Below are positions 1 through 10,584 of a stretch of DNA of 64,000 nucleotides, piece by piece. Origin of the DNA: Stieleria mannarensis (GTDB lineage Bacteria; Planctomycetota; Planctomycetia; Pirellulales; Pirellulaceae); the NCBI RefSeq assembly GCF_014154935.1, contig NZ_JACEHH010000029.1, positions 1 to 64,000 of the forward strand, read 5' to 3'. Positions within the stretch are counted from its first letter, which is position 1, and each line of letters opens with the position of its first letter. Under the pieces are notes generated by a model. The model saw only the letters and a list, made by a program, of their open reading frames with translations, did no database searches and was not told the DNA's origin. A program made the translations under genes and the position numbers.

Positions 1-437
1 ATCCGCCTGCACACGCAGGCACGGAGTCGGCGTCAATCGAAAACACAACGTCGTTCGCCGTGCCGCGGTGAACGGTGGACGTTCACGCTGCCAACCGACG
101 CCTCGGCGCGAGCACTTCATCTTTCGTGTTTTTCGCGTCTTTCGTGGTTGCTCTCTTCTCCGCTGTTCGCATCCCGGTCCAACGCCTGGCATCCCGACTG
201 CGATAGGTTCGCTGGAATTGCGCCCACCGGATTTCATCACGCACCTGTTTCCTGGGATTCGCTCCTGATATCGCGGCTCGATTGGTGCGCGGTCGACTCG
301 GCCGAGGAAGACAAACCGACGCCTGAAACGGTGACCGTAGCGTGTTTGCCAAATCCAACGGGTGCGACGGATCGCATTTCGCTGGTCGGGCGATGTGTCT
401 TAGGGACGGAGGGCCGGCAGAGTGTCTGCCGGTGGTG
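1..437. other. intergenic stretch at window start, no supported gene
   Basis: No convincing coding region is visible here. Short open frames exist on both strands, but they run through a dispersed repeat and show no recognisable domain. The stretch lies downstream of the minus-strand NHL-repeat gene and holds the repeat at 115-151. The left edge is cut, so a gene ending just outside cannot be excluded. Confidence 0.6.
115..151. repeat. short degenerate tandem repeat (TTTCGTG type)
   Basis: The sequence consists of near-repeated units of the form TTTCGTGTT / TTTCGCGTC / TTTCGTGGT. Read on the minus strand it gives a Thr-Lys-Asp-Ala-Lys-Asn-Thr-Lys pattern in a spurious frame. I recognise this as a common non-coding motif of planctomycete genomes, so the open frame over it should not be annotated as a protein. 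Confidence 0.5.
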
Positions 438-1547
438 TCAGCCACCGGGGATTCGACCGGCCAACACGCGGTGGTGCTCGGAATCGGAAACGAAATACAC
501 GTCGTCTTGACCGGGCCGTGACAACACGGCGGTGCCGTGGGGGCGTTTCATCGGAAAGGGGATCTGCATCGTTTCGATCACGTTTCGCCCCAGGTCGACA
601 TAACGCATCGCTTGGTTCTCGGTGTCGACGACCAGCAGGTTGCCGGCCGAATCGACGGCGATGCCTTTGGGGCCGCGGAAGGTTGCCGACAATGGATCAG
701 CCCCGTCGCCGTCGTGCCCCTTTTGCCCTGTGCCGGCGACGCGATTGATCCGATTCGTTTTGCGATCGATCTTCCAGACGCTGTTGCCTTCCCGCAGCAC
801 CAACCAAATCGCTTGTTCGTCGATGGCCAACGATCGCGGGCCGAACAGGGAGACGTCGGAAGCCGGCTTGCCCTCGACGGGCAATGCTCGCCGGCCGTCA
901 CCGGCGACGGTGGTCACGATCCGGGTTTCCAAATCGATCCGCCGCAAGCGATGATTGGTGGTGTCGGCGACCAGCAAGCCTCCGTCACCGTCGAGCACGA
1001 TGCTGTGGGGCTGGCTGAAGCGTGCCTTGTCGCCGGTTTGGCCGTCGCCGCGAAACCCGTCGACGCCATCCCCGGCGATGGTCTCGATCACGCCCGTCGC
1101 CGCGTCGATCCGTCGGATGCAGTGGTTGCGGGTATCGGCGACGAACAAGTTGCCGTCGCGGTCGGCGCGGATTTCGTGCGGCGCGTTGAACGTCGCGTCG
1201 ATTGCCGGCCCGCCGTCGCCGCGATGTCCTTGGTTACCGGTGCCGGCGATGCGTTGAATCTGTGTCCCGTCGTGGTCGCATTTCCAAATCGAGTGATCGT
1301 CGACCGTGCTGAAATAGATTCCGTCCGCGGTGACTTCGATCCCGTAAACGTTTTGCAGCGCGACCTGCGTGGGGGCCGATGGCTCGACAGCGATCGGTGA
1401 ATCCGCTTTTCCGGTGCCGGCAAAAACGGACCAGGATCGGGCGTGGATGCCTTGGGCGTGTGTGGCAGCGATGCCGGCGGCGAGATGAATGGTGAAGGCC
1501 GATGCGAGAACAAGTGCAAGGGATGGAAAACGGTGGCGGGAGTTCAC
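438..1547 (-). CDS. secreted NHL-repeat (beta-propeller) protein
   Basis: This 369-aa protein starts at GTG 1547, which places a typical signal peptide first: a basic start, a hydrophobic run (residues about 9-27) and a cleavage region ending in ATHAQ. The rest is a chain of NHL repeats of the form GDGG-P-A-x-F-x-x-P-x-x-I-x-x-D-x-x-G-N-L-F-V-A-D-T-x-N-H-x-I-R-x-I. Four are clear, at roughly residues 100-150, 155-205, 215-255 and 270-315, with D-T-x-N-H/Q loops in three. The family folds as a beta-propeller and usually mediates binding; no catalytic motif is visible. It is probably exported to the periplasm or cell surface. Its ligand is unknown. It lies about 50 bp downstream of rtcB on the same strand, but the functions do not obviously connect. 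Confidence 0.85.
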   Translation of the reverse strand: MNSRHRFPSLALVLASAFTIHLAAGIAATHAQGIHARSWSVFAGTGKADSPIAVEPSAPTQVALQNVYGIEVTADGIYFSTVDDHSIWKCDHDGTQIQRIAGTGNQGHRGDGGPAIDATFNAPHEIRADRDGNLFVADTRNHCIRRIDAATGVIETIAGDGVDGFRGDGQTGDKARFSQPHSIVLDGDGGLLVADTTNHRLRRIDLETRIVTTVAGDGRRALPVEGKPASDVSLFGPRSLAIDEQAIWLVLREGNSVWKIDRKTNRINRVAGTGQKGHDGDGADPLSATFRGPKGIAVDSAGNLLVVDTENQAMRYVDLGRNVIETMQIPFPMKRPHGTAVLSRPGQDDVYFVSDSEHHRVLAGRIPGG

Positions 1548-1600
1548 GGTGCAGCAATCCTGAACGCGGTGTGACGAATGGGGCCAAAGTGGCGACCATT

Positions 1601-3073
1601 CTAATCGTCCGCCGCTGCGCCGTCTTTGATCACAAATTTCGCTTTCAGCCGTGCCACTTCCTCAGCCAATCCCGCTTTGCGAACACTCCCGAGCACCTCG
1701 TCGAAATCCTTGTACGCATCGGGGGCTTCGTCGCGAGGATAAACACTGCAATTGCTGATCACGTCATGTTCTGCCAGCCCCCGATCGATCTCATCTTGCA
1801 CCAGTTGCTTTTTGGCCTTGGTGCGGCTGAGCCGTCGCCCCGCGCCGTGGTTGACGCTAAAAGCGGCCGCCGAAGCGCCATCGCCGGCCACCATCACGCT
1901 GGACCCGTCGCGAGGATTTCCCGGCAACAGGATTGGATGCCCGGTCGATTCAAACCGCGTGCCGGCCAATTGCGGATGCCCAGACGGCAATGCGCGTGTG
2001 GCACCTTTGCGATGAACCCACTGGATATCCCCGTCGATCGGTTCTTGGCGGGCGATGTTGTGCGAGATGAAGTAGACCAATTCGCCACGGACACCCGGAA
2101 AGACTTCGCGAAACGCTTCCAAGACCAAGTCATTGATCAGCAGGTGATTGACGGTGGCAAAGTTGGCCCCCATCGCCATGTCACACAGGTAGTCGCGGCC
2201 TTCGGGCGAATCAACGCGGGCGTACACCAGTTGAGGATCGCCGGCGGGAAACGCCAACCCCTGTTTTTGAAACGCGGTCTTCAACGTGCGGAACTGTGCG
2301 ACCGCCAAATCGTGTCCGAACCCACGCGACCCACAATGGGACAAAAAGGCCACGCAGCCATCTTTGAGTCCAAAGGCGTCTGCGATCGCACGCTGTGAGT
2401 CGAGGACGTGAACGACTTCGGCTTCACCGAAATGATTGCCGCCACCATAGCTGCCCAGCTGGCGATACTTGGATTCAATCCGATCCAATTTGTCGCGTGT
2501 CCGCCCCATCCATTCCAGCCGCGCCGCCAGGGTGTCGCTGGATCCGTCGGGCGCGGTGTGGGAGGCATCTTCGCAGGCATCGGCCCACGACTTGGGGATT
2601 CCGAGCTTCTTCAGCACCTGCTTGGATGCGCCTTCGGTCGCGATTTTAAAACCGAGCTTGCCGTCGACGCGTCGTGACTTGGGTGCGTGCCGTTGGCCGC
2701 GGCCGGCGCCGGTGGGAACGCGTTTGCAAATCGCGCGAATGATCTGTTTTCGTACGGCGAGCGCATCGATGGCTTCGGCGGGCAAGTCCGTCTGCAACAG
2801 ACTCATGCTGCACTTGATGTCCACGCCGACCGGGCCGGGATAGATGTGCGTCGGTGAAACCATCACGCATCCGACCGGCGCGCCATAGCCGACATGGGCG
2901 TCGGGATTGAGCACCACACGCGAAACGCCCGGGGCGCGGCGACTGTTGATCGCCTGGGACAGCGTTTCGCCGCCGAAGGATTGACGAATCGATTCGGTTC
3001 CGATCACCGTGATCGGCGAAAGGTCCGCGCCGGCCGGCAGCGTCGCCAACGCCTCGCCGGTGACCGTCATCAT
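1601..3073 (-). CDS. rtcB: RtcB-family RNA ligase
   Basis: About 490 aa. RtcB joins RNA 2',3'-cyclic phosphate ends to 5'-OH ends with GTP and Mn2+, in RNA repair. Visible motifs in order: PDAHVGYGAPVG, GVDIKCSMS (metal-binding Asp and Cys kept; the usual form is GVDIGCGM), LGSYGGGNHFGE, HCGSRGFGH, HRKGATRA, and NHGAGRR with the histidine that is guanylylated in characterised RtcB (near residue 409). The frame can be extended to a TTG at 3091. I prefer ATG 3073, followed at once by a second ATG, because neither site has a clear ribosome-binding site and ATG is the simpler choice. The TPR/CHAT gene ends only about 20 bp upstream, so the two may be co-transcribed. No archease gene is visible nearby. 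Confidence 0.93.
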   Translation of the reverse strand: MMTVTGEALATLPAGADLSPITVIGTESIRQSFGGETLSQAINSRRAPGVSRVVLNPDAHVGYGAPVGCVMVSPTHIYPGPVGVDIKCSMSLLQTDLPAEAIDALAVRKQIIRAICKRVPTGAGRGQRHAPKSRRVDGKLGFKIATEGASKQVLKKLGIPKSWADACEDASHTAPDGSSDTLAARLEWMGRTRDKLDRIESKYRQLGSYGGGNHFGEAEVVHVLDSQRAIADAFGLKDGCVAFLSHCGSRGFGHDLAVAQFRTLKTAFQKQGLAFPAGDPQLVYARVDSPEGRDYLCDMAMGANFATVNHLLINDLVLEAFREVFPGVRGELVYFISHNIARQEPIDGDIQWVHRKGATRALPSGHPQLAGTRFESTGHPILLPGNPRDGSSVMVAGDGASAAAFSVNHGAGRRLSRTKAKKQLVQDEIDRGLAEHDVISNCSVYPRDEAPDAYKDFDEVLGSVRKAGLAEEVARLKAKFVIKDGAAADD

Positions 3074-3093
3074 CTCGTGTGTGGTGTCCAAAA

Positions 3094-6000
3094 TTAATTC
3101 AATGGCGAAGCGTGAAGGTAGGTCGACCAGAAAAACGGCTCGTCCCCGGTCAGTGTCTCACGTTCTTGATCGGATCCGGACAGGGTAGGTTCGCCTAGCG
3201 GTGAAATTTCGCTTCGACGGAGCACGTTTTTGGCGCGGCTCAACGCAGCGGCGGCCCCCAAGAACGGCAGCTCTTGGACGTACTCACGCAACAGGATTGC
3301 CGTCGACTCTCCGCCCACCGCCCAGCGGCTGAGGATAACGTCGCGCACACCGCTGTATTGCAAGGCGGCGATCGCGTGCATGATTTCATGCCCCGAGACG
3401 CCTTGGCTGGTGTCCAGGTTGGATCGGAATCCGGCCAGGAAAACACTGCCCGGTGTGCCGGGGGGAAATCCCAACCAAGATCGCAGCCGACCTTGGCGGA
3501 TCGACGCTTCATAGCCCGCTAGGGGCGAGTCGAGGACCGATGACGGGTTGGGCGTCGTCGGCTCGGCGACCACCAGATGTCCGGCGACGTTGCCGCTCTG
3601 GCTGGTCGGGATCATCGCATCGCCGGGCAGACGGACGGCGGCGCCGGCGTGGATCGAATCCAGGATCGTTTGCACCAGCATCGCGTTGCTTTCGGCCTCA
3701 CGCGGTGCAAAGAACTTTCCGGCCGTCACGGCGATGGCGGGATGCGTGGTTTTGTCGGCCGTCGGGTAGATGGCGAGCGCCGGCGTCGCGGCATACACGA
3801 CGTCGATGGAATCGCCCAGCAGCGGAGAGTCGCGCTCGTCGGTCGGCAACAATTCAAACGGCACGTACCAGAGCAACGCGTCGGGGATCACGATGAGCCG
3901 CTTGATACCGGCCAGGCGACCGGTCAGCAGCGCACCGGTTCCCATCGAGAGCAGACGGTCACGCAATTTCAGCGCTTCATCGCGCCAGCCGTCGTCCTCG
4001 GGCAGCCGGGCGCCGCGTGACGGGGCGGCGCCGATCCCGCGCGACAGCGCAGCGATCTCGCCGGCCACGCGACTGGCTCCCTTGATCGTCCAGTACGTCG
4101 ATTTCTGCTTGGTGCACAACACCGCGTGGATCAAGCTTCCGTCTTGGCAAAACGCCAGGATGCCGGCGTCGTCCGGCAGCACCGACGCGGGTTGTTTGTC
4201 GTCCAGCGGGTGCGGCATCACGACGGGCAACTCCGTGCGATCCAGTGCGATCGCCCATGCGGCCGCCTCCAGTCGATCGATGCCGGCTTGGACCATTGCC
4301 GGATCGGCCCCGGCGGCGGGCTGGGCATCCAACTCGGCTTTGGCGGCGGTACGCAGATCGCGGATCGATTTGTCGGCGGCGTTGCGGAATTCGACGATCT
4401 TCTGTTCCAGCAATTTGCCCGGCATGCGAGCGAGGGCACGAACCTGCATCACGCGTCCGCCCATCGGCAGTTGGCTGCGAATTCGCCCTGCTTGCAGATC
4501 TTCGATCCGCGCCAGCACGTCCTGGCCGCTCTCGCGCGACGCCGCGGTTCGCAAGCGTGCCAGCCGCAACAAATCACGATCGGCGACCACGCCGGCGATC
4601 GCGTCGACCGGGTCGCGTCGCCAGACATCAATGCCCGGATCGTTCGCGTAGCCGGCCAGCAGCACGTCGGCGGATTGGCCGTCCAGATTTCGCCCCAAGG
4701 CCAAACGGACACGCTGCAATTGATACAGCCGCGGCATGGAAATCAGCGATCGTTTCCGAATCCGACTGTTGGTCGCAAAGTGAAAGATCTGGGACAGGGC
4801 GTCATCCCACGGGCCGGTCGCATTGGGGTTGCCGCCGGGGGGAGCGGTTCGGGTCGCCAGCCGTGCGGCGACATAAGCGCCATAAGCGTCCAGCCGGGGC
4901 TGCATCACATCGCGCCGCATCGCGAGCGCCTTGGCCTCGCCCAGCCGAGCCGATGCGGAGGCAAGATCGCCTGCGGTGACGGCGGCGTCGGCCGACGCGA
5001 TCAAACAGTGCAACGCGGCCAGGCGGGATTTTCGCAACAGGTTGGTCGCGGCGACTTGACCGGCTTGTTGGATCACCGCCGCGTCTTTGGCGCTCGCACA
5101 ACCGGCGGCCAGCTGCAACGCTTCGCCGACCCATTCAAAGTAGTCCATCGACGCGGCTTGGTTGGCCACCGCCAAGCACAGCGGGATCGCGGCGGCGGGC
5201 TTGTCCGATCCGGCCAGCGCCGACGCGGCACACAGCCCGGTGATCGGCGAGATCGGATGGACGCCGCCGTTGTACGTTGCGTTTGCCGATGCGTCGGAGA
5301 CGGCGCGTTCGTCTTGCATCGCGCCGAACCGTTCGGCCGCACGCATCGCGCCGATCAGGTTTCGGGCGATCGGCAATTGCAGCCCCGCGGGGTACTTGGT
5401 GCTGTCGAGCAACTGGGTCGCCAAGGCGTCGCCTTCGGCAAGCGGCCCCAAGATGATTCGGCGGCGATACGATGCGATCGCCAGCCCACGCAGAATCTCG
5501 ATCGCGTCAACGGGCTTGATGTTCAGCTCTTCGATCTGTCCGCCCTGGATCAATAGCTCCTCGGTCAGTTGTTCCCCCGAATAAAACTTGATGGTTCGAG
5601 TGACCGGCAATCGGTTGACCGCATTGGCTTCGGGCCACAAGTATTGCTTCGGTGAAAGTTTGGCCTGCGACATCAAGACTTCCGACCAAACCGGTCGCCC
5701 CAGCCAACCGCGATAGCGGATCGCAATTTTCAGCGACATGTCCAGGCTTTGCATCGCCCCTTCCAGATCGCCCAGCCGGTACTGGCATTCCCCCATCATT
5801 GCAAACACGGGAATCGCATCGATCCAGTGCCCGTTGATGTCTTTCCGCGTGCGGGCAACCGCGATGTCAAAGGCGTCCAGGGCCCTTTCCAAGTCTCCGC
5901 TGCGATACACGTCCAAGGCGAAGTAATATTCCGGTGACGGGTAGCCGCTGCCCATCGGTTCGCGGCCCAGGCTGGGACCTAAACCGGCACCCTGGCCGCG

Positions 6001-6096
6001 GACTGTCCCGGAATCGAACACGGACAAACCGACCAGCAATAGCAAGGGGGACAACAAACGGGGCCAAGGGGTCGCAGACGAGAATCGCGCCATCAT
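3094..6096 (-). CDS. TPR and CHAT-domain protein, probably catalytically inactive
   Basis: The start at 6096 (double ATG 6096/6093) puts a signal-like hydrophobic segment first (LLSPLLLLVGLSVF), giving about 1000 aa; a longer frame to 6231 adds an unlikely leader. Residues about 40-150 contain TPR-like helices (A-L-D-x-x-R-S-G-D-L-E-R-A-L-D-A-F), followed by a long helical region. The C-terminal third resembles the CHAT protease fold: LIVIPDALLWYVPFELLP, then GHEIMHAIAALQYSGVRDVI, equivalent to the GDEVLGLTRAF-type helix. Where active CHAT proteins have LSAC, this one reads FLAGFRS, so the nucleophilic cysteine is missing. I infer a scaffold or binding role. It is apparently exported and lies directly upstream of rtcB on the same strand. 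Confidence 0.75.
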   Translation of the reverse strand: MMARFSSATPWPRLLSPLLLLVGLSVFDSGTVRGQGAGLGPSLGREPMGSGYPSPEYYFALDVYRSGDLERALDAFDIAVARTRKDINGHWIDAIPVFAMMGECQYRLGDLEGAMQSLDMSLKIAIRYRGWLGRPVWSEVLMSQAKLSPKQYLWPEANAVNRLPVTRTIKFYSGEQLTEELLIQGGQIEELNIKPVDAIEILRGLAIASYRRRIILGPLAEGDALATQLLDSTKYPAGLQLPIARNLIGAMRAAERFGAMQDERAVSDASANATYNGGVHPISPITGLCAASALAGSDKPAAAIPLCLAVANQAASMDYFEWVGEALQLAAGCASAKDAAVIQQAGQVAATNLLRKSRLAALHCLIASADAAVTAGDLASASARLGEAKALAMRRDVMQPRLDAYGAYVAARLATRTAPPGGNPNATGPWDDALSQIFHFATNSRIRKRSLISMPRLYQLQRVRLALGRNLDGQSADVLLAGYANDPGIDVWRRDPVDAIAGVVADRDLLRLARLRTAASRESGQDVLARIEDLQAGRIRSQLPMGGRVMQVRALARMPGKLLEQKIVEFRNAADKSIRDLRTAAKAELDAQPAAGADPAMVQAGIDRLEAAAWAIALDRTELPVVMPHPLDDKQPASVLPDDAGILAFCQDGSLIHAVLCTKQKSTYWTIKGASRVAGEIAALSRGIGAAPSRGARLPEDDGWRDEALKLRDRLLSMGTGALLTGRLAGIKRLIVIPDALLWYVPFELLPTDERDSPLLGDSIDVVYAATPALAIYPTADKTTHPAIAVTAGKFFAPREAESNAMLVQTILDSIHAGAAVRLPGDAMIPTSQSGNVAGHLVVAEPTTPNPSSVLDSPLAGYEASIRQGRLRSWLGFPPGTPGSVFLAGFRSNLDTSQGVSGHEIMHAIAALQYSGVRDVILSRWAVGGESTAILLREYVQELPFLGAAAALSRAKNVLRRSEISPLGEPTLSGSDQERETLTGDEPFFWSTYLHASPLN

Positions 6097-6533
6097 TACG
6101 GGTGTGCCTATCGAGAGGTTGGCTGGGAGAGTTTTCGGCTCACCGATCCCAATCGGGGGCGAACCCCATTCAGCATCGGGGGGAATAGGAAAAAAGAGCC
6201 AGGTCACCGCGCGTGCGAGGCAACACGACACGAGGACCTTTAGTTTACGCCACGGTTAGGCCGCGGTCGAATCTTGGCGTGGCGGGGCAAGGACCAAGAG
6301 ACGCGAAAAATGATTTGTGAAACCGGCGGGGCCCCGAAAAAATGCGGAGCGCGAAGAAAAATCCGGAGCGTTAAGAAAATGGCCCACGGATGGCAACGCG
6401 TCCCCACGGATCGTTCCTCGGACCGGCATCCGTGGATTCACGCTGCCACCCGTGGGGCTGTTTCGGCGTGGACGGCGGAGGGACGCCTGTTCCATTGCTT
6501 TCCCACATGGGTCCCTGCCCAGACCGGCGGGCG
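6097..6533. other. intergenic region, no gene seen
   Basis: This 437-bp gap separates the TPR/CHAT gene from the upstream dehydratase gene on the same strand. It includes the 5' leader of the CHAT gene. Short partially self-complementary stretches occur around 6380-6460 (CCACGGAT/ATCCGTGG), which could form a hairpin and perhaps end dehydratase transcription. No coding region is supported. Confidence 0.45.
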
Positions 6534-8078
6534 TCAGAGGGTGGGGCCGACGGTCCAGGGGACGAATTCGTGGTCCCCGAACCCGTTGCGTTCGCTGGCC
6601 GTTTTTTCTCCGCTGGCCACGCCGAGGGCGAACTCAAAGAACTCGTCACCGAGCTGCTGGATCGCTTTGCCGTCGATCGCTTGGCCGGCGTTTAGATCCA
6701 TGTCGTCGCGCATCCGCTGAAACAGATCGCTGTTGGACGCGACTTTGATCACGGGCGAGGGTTTGCAACCGAAACAGCTTCCACGGCCGGTGGAAAACAT
6801 CACCAGATTCGCTCCCCCGGCGACCTTGCCGGTCACACTGGCGGGGTCAAATCCGGGCGTGTCCATCACCACCAGCCCCTTGGCCGTGACCCGCTGGGCG
6901 TAATCGTAGACCGCCTCGAGCGCCGTCGAGCCGCTCTTGGAGACCGCGCCGAGAGATTTTTCGGTGATCGTGGACAGTCCCCCGGCCTTGTTGCCCACCG
7001 ACGGATTGTTGTCCAGCTCGCCGCCGTAGTAGGCCACGTATTGCTGCCACCAGTGCAGCAGGTCGATCAGTTTTTGCGCCACCTCGGGCGAGCGACTGCG
7101 ATCACACAACAAATGCTCCGCACCGTACAACTCGGTCGTCTCGGAGATGATCGACGTGCCCCCGCAGGCGACGATGCGATCGGAGACGACTCCGATGGCC
7201 GGATTGGCCGTGATGCCGGAGTAGCCGTCGCTGCCGCCGCATTCGACCGCCAGGCAAAGCGCCGACGCATCCGCCGTCCTGCGCGTCGCTTGGTTGGCAA
7301 CGTCAAGGACCTGTTCCAGCATCCGTTCGCCGCGGGCGATGGTCGCTTGTGATCCGCCTTCGGATTGCATGGTCAGCGTGGGGATCGCATCATCGCGAGT
7401 CAGACGCTCCCCGTCGGCGGCATACAACGGGACGATGCCGTGTTGCTGGCCCAGATAGGCCGGAGTGTTTTGTTCACATCCCAGCCCGATCATCAGCCGA
7501 CCGCCGACGTTGGGATGGTTGGCGTAGCCGGCCATCGTGCGTGCGAGCATCTGGTGTTTGCGGCCGTCGTATTGGAGTGCGCAACCGCCGCCGTGCGACG
7601 CGGCGAAGACACCGTCGACGTTGGGCCAGCGCCGCAGACGTTCGGCGTCGAATCGGGCAACAATCTTGTGACAAACCGTCGCGCTGCAGTTGACCGTTGA
7701 CAGAACCGCGACGTAGTTGCGTGTGCCGATCCGCCCATCGGGGCGATGATAGCCCAGGAAAGATCGTCGCAGGGGCGGCGGATCTGCCGGCGGGTTGGTC
7801 GATGTGATCGTCTCGGCGACGCTGTGCTGATCGCGCAGGTTGTGGGTGTGGGCATGGCAACCGACCGCGATCGGCTGCGTCGCGATCCCGATCGGTTGTC
7901 CGTACTTCATCACCGGCGAACCGGCCGGGATTTCTCGGATCGCAACCTTGTGTCCGCTGGGAATCGGGCCGGCAACTTCGATCGGACGGCCGTCGATTTC
8001 CAAGACGGCACCGGCGGCCAGCGGCGCGGTCGCGATCGCGACATGGTCTTGAGCGTGCAGTCGAATGAAATCGGGCAT
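6534..8078 (-). CDS. altronate/galactarate dehydratase family protein (UxaA/GarD)
   Basis: 514 aa. The N-terminus (about 1-90) is a SAF-type domain ([24 protein letters not shown]). The rest is the large dehydratase domain with [42 protein letters not shown] and [13 protein letters not shown]; the cysteines and acidic residues are likely metal ligands. The family dehydrates sugar acids such as D-altronate or galactarate to 2-keto-3-deoxy acids in hexuronate catabolism. Two-domain UxaA (about 495 aa) and GarD (about 520 aa) cannot be separated here, so no symbol is given. It diverges from sucC over about 250 bp. Together with several sugar isomerase-like genes nearby it suits an organism degrading algal polysaccharides, but no complete uronate pathway is visible. 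Confidence 0.88.
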   Translation of the reverse strand: MPDFIRLHAQDHVAIATAPLAAGAVLEIDGRPIEVAGPIPSGHKVAIREIPAGSPVMKYGQPIGIATQPIAVGCHAHTHNLRDQHSVAETITSTNPPADPPPLRRSFLGYHRPDGRIGTRNYVAVLSTVNCSATVCHKIVARFDAERLRRWPNVDGVFAASHGGGCALQYDGRKHQMLARTMAGYANHPNVGGRLMIGLGCEQNTPAYLGQQHGIVPLYAADGERLTRDDAIPTLTMQSEGGSQATIARGERMLEQVLDVANQATRRTADASALCLAVECGGSDGYSGITANPAIGVVSDRIVACGGTSIISETTELYGAEHLLCDRSRSPEVAQKLIDLLHWWQQYVAYYGGELDNNPSVGNKAGGLSTITEKSLGAVSKSGSTALEAVYDYAQRVTAKGLVVMDTPGFDPASVTGKVAGGANLVMFSTGRGSCFGCKPSPVIKVASNSDLFQRMRDDMDLNAGQAIDGKAIQQLGDEFFEFALGVASGEKTASERNGFGDHEFVPWTVGPTL

Positions 8079-8328
8079 GATGGAGGGGGGCTGGGGAGTT
8101 GCCGCAGGACAGATTCACGCTGCCTATGGTTCCGGCGCTAGCACTGCGGACGTATATTCGCGGACCCGTAGCCGGAGCACCAGGGTACAGCATTTGCAGG
8201 AATGTTCACCGCCGGGGCAGGCCTCCCGAAAGAAGTTCGGTTCGACATCAGCGCATCGGGCTGATCCGACGGCCAGGAGCCGGCTACATCGTCACAATCG
8301 TCTTCCACGCACGCGGATCGAAACCTCG

Positions 8329-9516
8329 ATGAAAATCCACGAATATCAAGGCAAAGAACTTTTCCGAGAGGCCGGAGTGCCGGTCTTGGACGGCATCGTC
8401 GCCACCACGCCCGATGAAGCCGCCGCGGCGTACGAAAAACTTGGTGGTAAGATCGCCGTGGTCAAGGCACAGATCCATGCCGGCGGCCGTGGCAAGGGCA
8501 CGATCATCGACAACCCCGAACAACACGGCGTGGTGCTGGCAAAAAGCGCCGACGAGGCGCGTGCGGCGGCCGAGGGATTGCTGGGCAAAAAACTGGTCAC
8601 GATCCAAACCGGACCGGCCGGCCAGACCGTCGGCAAGGTGTTCGTCGAAGCCGGCTGCGATATCGCGCGTGAATTGTACCTCGGTATCGTGCTCGACCGC
8701 GCCGCCGCCAAACCGGTCCTGATGGTCAGCACCGAAGGCGGGATGGAGATCGAAACGGTCGCCGAAAAGACCCCCGAACTGATTCACAAAGAACACTTCG
8801 ATCCCGCCGTCGGACTGGAAGCGTTTCAGGTCCGCAAGCTGTGCAAGAAGCTGGGCATCAGCGGTGCCGCGGCCAAGGCGGCCGCCAAATTCATGCCCGC
8901 GATGTGCCGCTTCTATGTCGATTACGACTGTGAATTGGCCGAAGTCAATCCGTTGGTGATCACCGGCGATGATCAAATGGTCGCCTTGGACGCGAAAATC
9001 AACTTCGACAACAACGCGCTGTATCGCCACCCCGGCTATGACGAGCTGCGTGATTTGGCCGAGGAGGAGGAGAGCGAGGTTCGGGCCAGTGCGGCCGGGC
9101 TGAGCTATGTCAAACTGGAAGGCAACATCGGCTGCCTGGTCAACGGCGCCGGACTGGCGATGTCGACGATGGACATCATCAAGTATCACGGCGGCCAACC
9201 GGCCAATTTCTTGGACGTCGGCGGCGGTGCCAACACCGAACAAGTCACCGAAGCGTTTCGGATCCTGTTGTCCGATCCCAATGTCAAAGGAGTGCTGGTC
9301 AACATCTTCGGCGGCATCGCCCGTTGCACGACCATCGCCGGCGCGTTGATCGAGGCCAGCAAGACGGTCGGGTTTGACGTCCCGCTGGTGGTCCGGCTGG
9401 AAGGCACCGAAGTCGAGGAAGGTCGCAAGATGTTGGCCGAAAGTGACGTCGACGTCATCACCGCCACCGACATCACCGACGCGGCCAAGAAGATCGTCGC
9501 CGCCACCGGGGTCTGA
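8329..9516 (+). CDS. sucC: succinyl-CoA synthetase (ADP-forming) beta subunit
   Basis: 395 aa from ATG 8329, giving the family's typical [12 protein letters not shown] start; the frame extends upstream to 8065, but that part is unrelated sequence. The N-terminal ATP-grasp domain carries [14 protein letters not shown], followed by [10 protein letters not shown] (metal and nucleotide site). The C-terminal CoA-ligase domain carries [20 protein letters not shown] and VNIFGGI. With SucD it converts succinyl-CoA, ADP and phosphate to succinate, ATP and CoA in the TCA cycle. sucD follows after 120 bp on the same strand, the usual operon order. Confidence 0.97.
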   Translation: MKIHEYQGKELFREAGVPVLDGIVATTPDEAAAAYEKLGGKIAVVKAQIHAGGRGKGTIIDNPEQHGVVLAKSADEARAAAEGLLGKKLVTIQTGPAGQTVGKVFVEAGCDIARELYLGIVLDRAAAKPVLMVSTEGGMEIETVAEKTPELIHKEHFDPAVGLEAFQVRKLCKKLGISGAAAKAAAKFMPAMCRFYVDYDCELAEVNPLVITGDDQMVALDAKINFDNNALYRHPGYDELRDLAEEEESEVRASAAGLSYVKLEGNIGCLVNGAGLAMSTMDIIKYHGGQPANFLDVGGGANTEQVTEAFRILLSDPNVKGVLVNIFGGIARCTTIAGALIEASKTVGFDVPLVVRLEGTEVEEGRKMLAESDVDVITATDITDAAKKIVAATGV

Positions 9517-9636
9517 TCCCGCAGAGACGACCTGGAATCTCGACGCCCCCCAAGACGCCGAGATCTAAAAAACCGAAGCGTTCACGCTTCACCATCCCCC
9601 CAACGCACACCAGACTCGACTGAGACGAACCTTCCG

Positions 9637-10509
9637 ATGAGTATTTTGATTGACGCGAAGACAAAAGTCATCTGCCAGGGCATCACCGGCAGTGCGGGCA
9701 AGTTCCACACCCTGGGCTGTCGCGACTACGGCACCCAAATGGTCGGCGGCGTGACGCCCGGCAAAGGCGGCCAGGATGTCGAAGGCATTCCCGTGTTTGA
9801 CACCGTCGAAGAAGCGGTCGCGGAAACCGGTGCCGACGCGACCATGATCTTCGTCCCCCCGCCGTTTACCGCCGACGCCATCCTGGAAGCCCTGGACGCC
9901 GGCATCAAGGTGATCGCGGCGATCACCGAAGGCGTGCCGGTCATTGATATGGTCCGGGTCTATGAAAAGATCCGCGCCAGCGATGCGGTCTTGATCGGCC
10001 CCAATTGCCCCGGCCTGATCACCCCGGGCCAATGCAAGATCGGGATCATGCCCGGCTACATCCACAACCCCGGCAAAGTCGGCGTGATGAGCCGCAGCGG
10101 CACGTTGACCTACGAAGCTGTCTGGCAAACCTCCGCACTCGGGCTCGGACAAAGCACTTGCGTGGGGCTGGGCGGCGACCCGATCGTCGGAACCAGTTTC
10201 ATCGACTTGCTGAAGCTGTATCAGGCCGACGATCAAACCGAAGCGATCTTGATGATCGGTGAAATCGGCGGCTCGGCCGAAGAAGAGGCGGCTGCGTTCG
10301 TCAAGGAACACGTGACCAAACCCGTCGCCGCGTTCATCGCCGGACGCACCGCACCTCCGGGAAAACGCATGGGACACGCCGGCGCGATCATCAGCGGCGG
10401 CAAAGGCACGGCGACCGAAAAGGTGGCCGCCCTGGAAGCGGCCGGCATCACCGTCGCCCCGACCCCGGCCGACATGGGCCAAGCCGTCGTCGATGCGATG
10501 AAGGGCTAG
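9637..10509 (+). CDS. sucD: succinyl-CoA synthetase alpha subunit
   Basis: 290 aa. The N-terminal CoA-binding Rossmann domain begins [19 protein letters not shown] and includes GGVTPGKGG. The C-terminal ligase domain carries [19 protein letters not shown] and [12 protein letters not shown]; the histidine of the last motif is the residue phosphorylated during catalysis. Length and motif order match the family throughout. It forms the heteromer with the upstream sucC product and completes the TCA-cycle step that makes ATP or GTP. Confidence 0.97.
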   Translation: MSILIDAKTKVICQGITGSAGKFHTLGCRDYGTQMVGGVTPGKGGQDVEGIPVFDTVEEAVAETGADATMIFVPPPFTADAILEALDAGIKVIAAITEGVPVIDMVRVYEKIRASDAVLIGPNCPGLITPGQCKIGIMPGYIHNPGKVGVMSRSGTLTYEAVWQTSALGLGQSTCVGLGGDPIVGTSFIDLLKLYQADDQTEAILMIGEIGGSAEEEAAAFVKEHVTKPVAAFIAGRTAPPGKRMGHAGAIISGGKGTATEKVAALEAAGITVAPTPADMGQAVVDAMKG

Positions 10510-10584
10510 ACGCCGGCTGCAATTTAATCTCCCGGTCGCGAAACTCGCCGCGGGTTTCGCACCGGCGTGGTGACGCCGCACGGA

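Noticed and set aside
83-445. minus-strand frame of 120 codons at the window start
   Set aside because: It runs through the TTTCGTG repeat, and its composition (TTKDAKNTKDE) is the known spurious pattern.
4126-5556. long plus-strand open frame opposite the TPR/CHAT gene
   Set aside because: It lies wholly antisense to a gene with recognisable domains, and its translation is Arg/Gln/Gly-rich with no motif.
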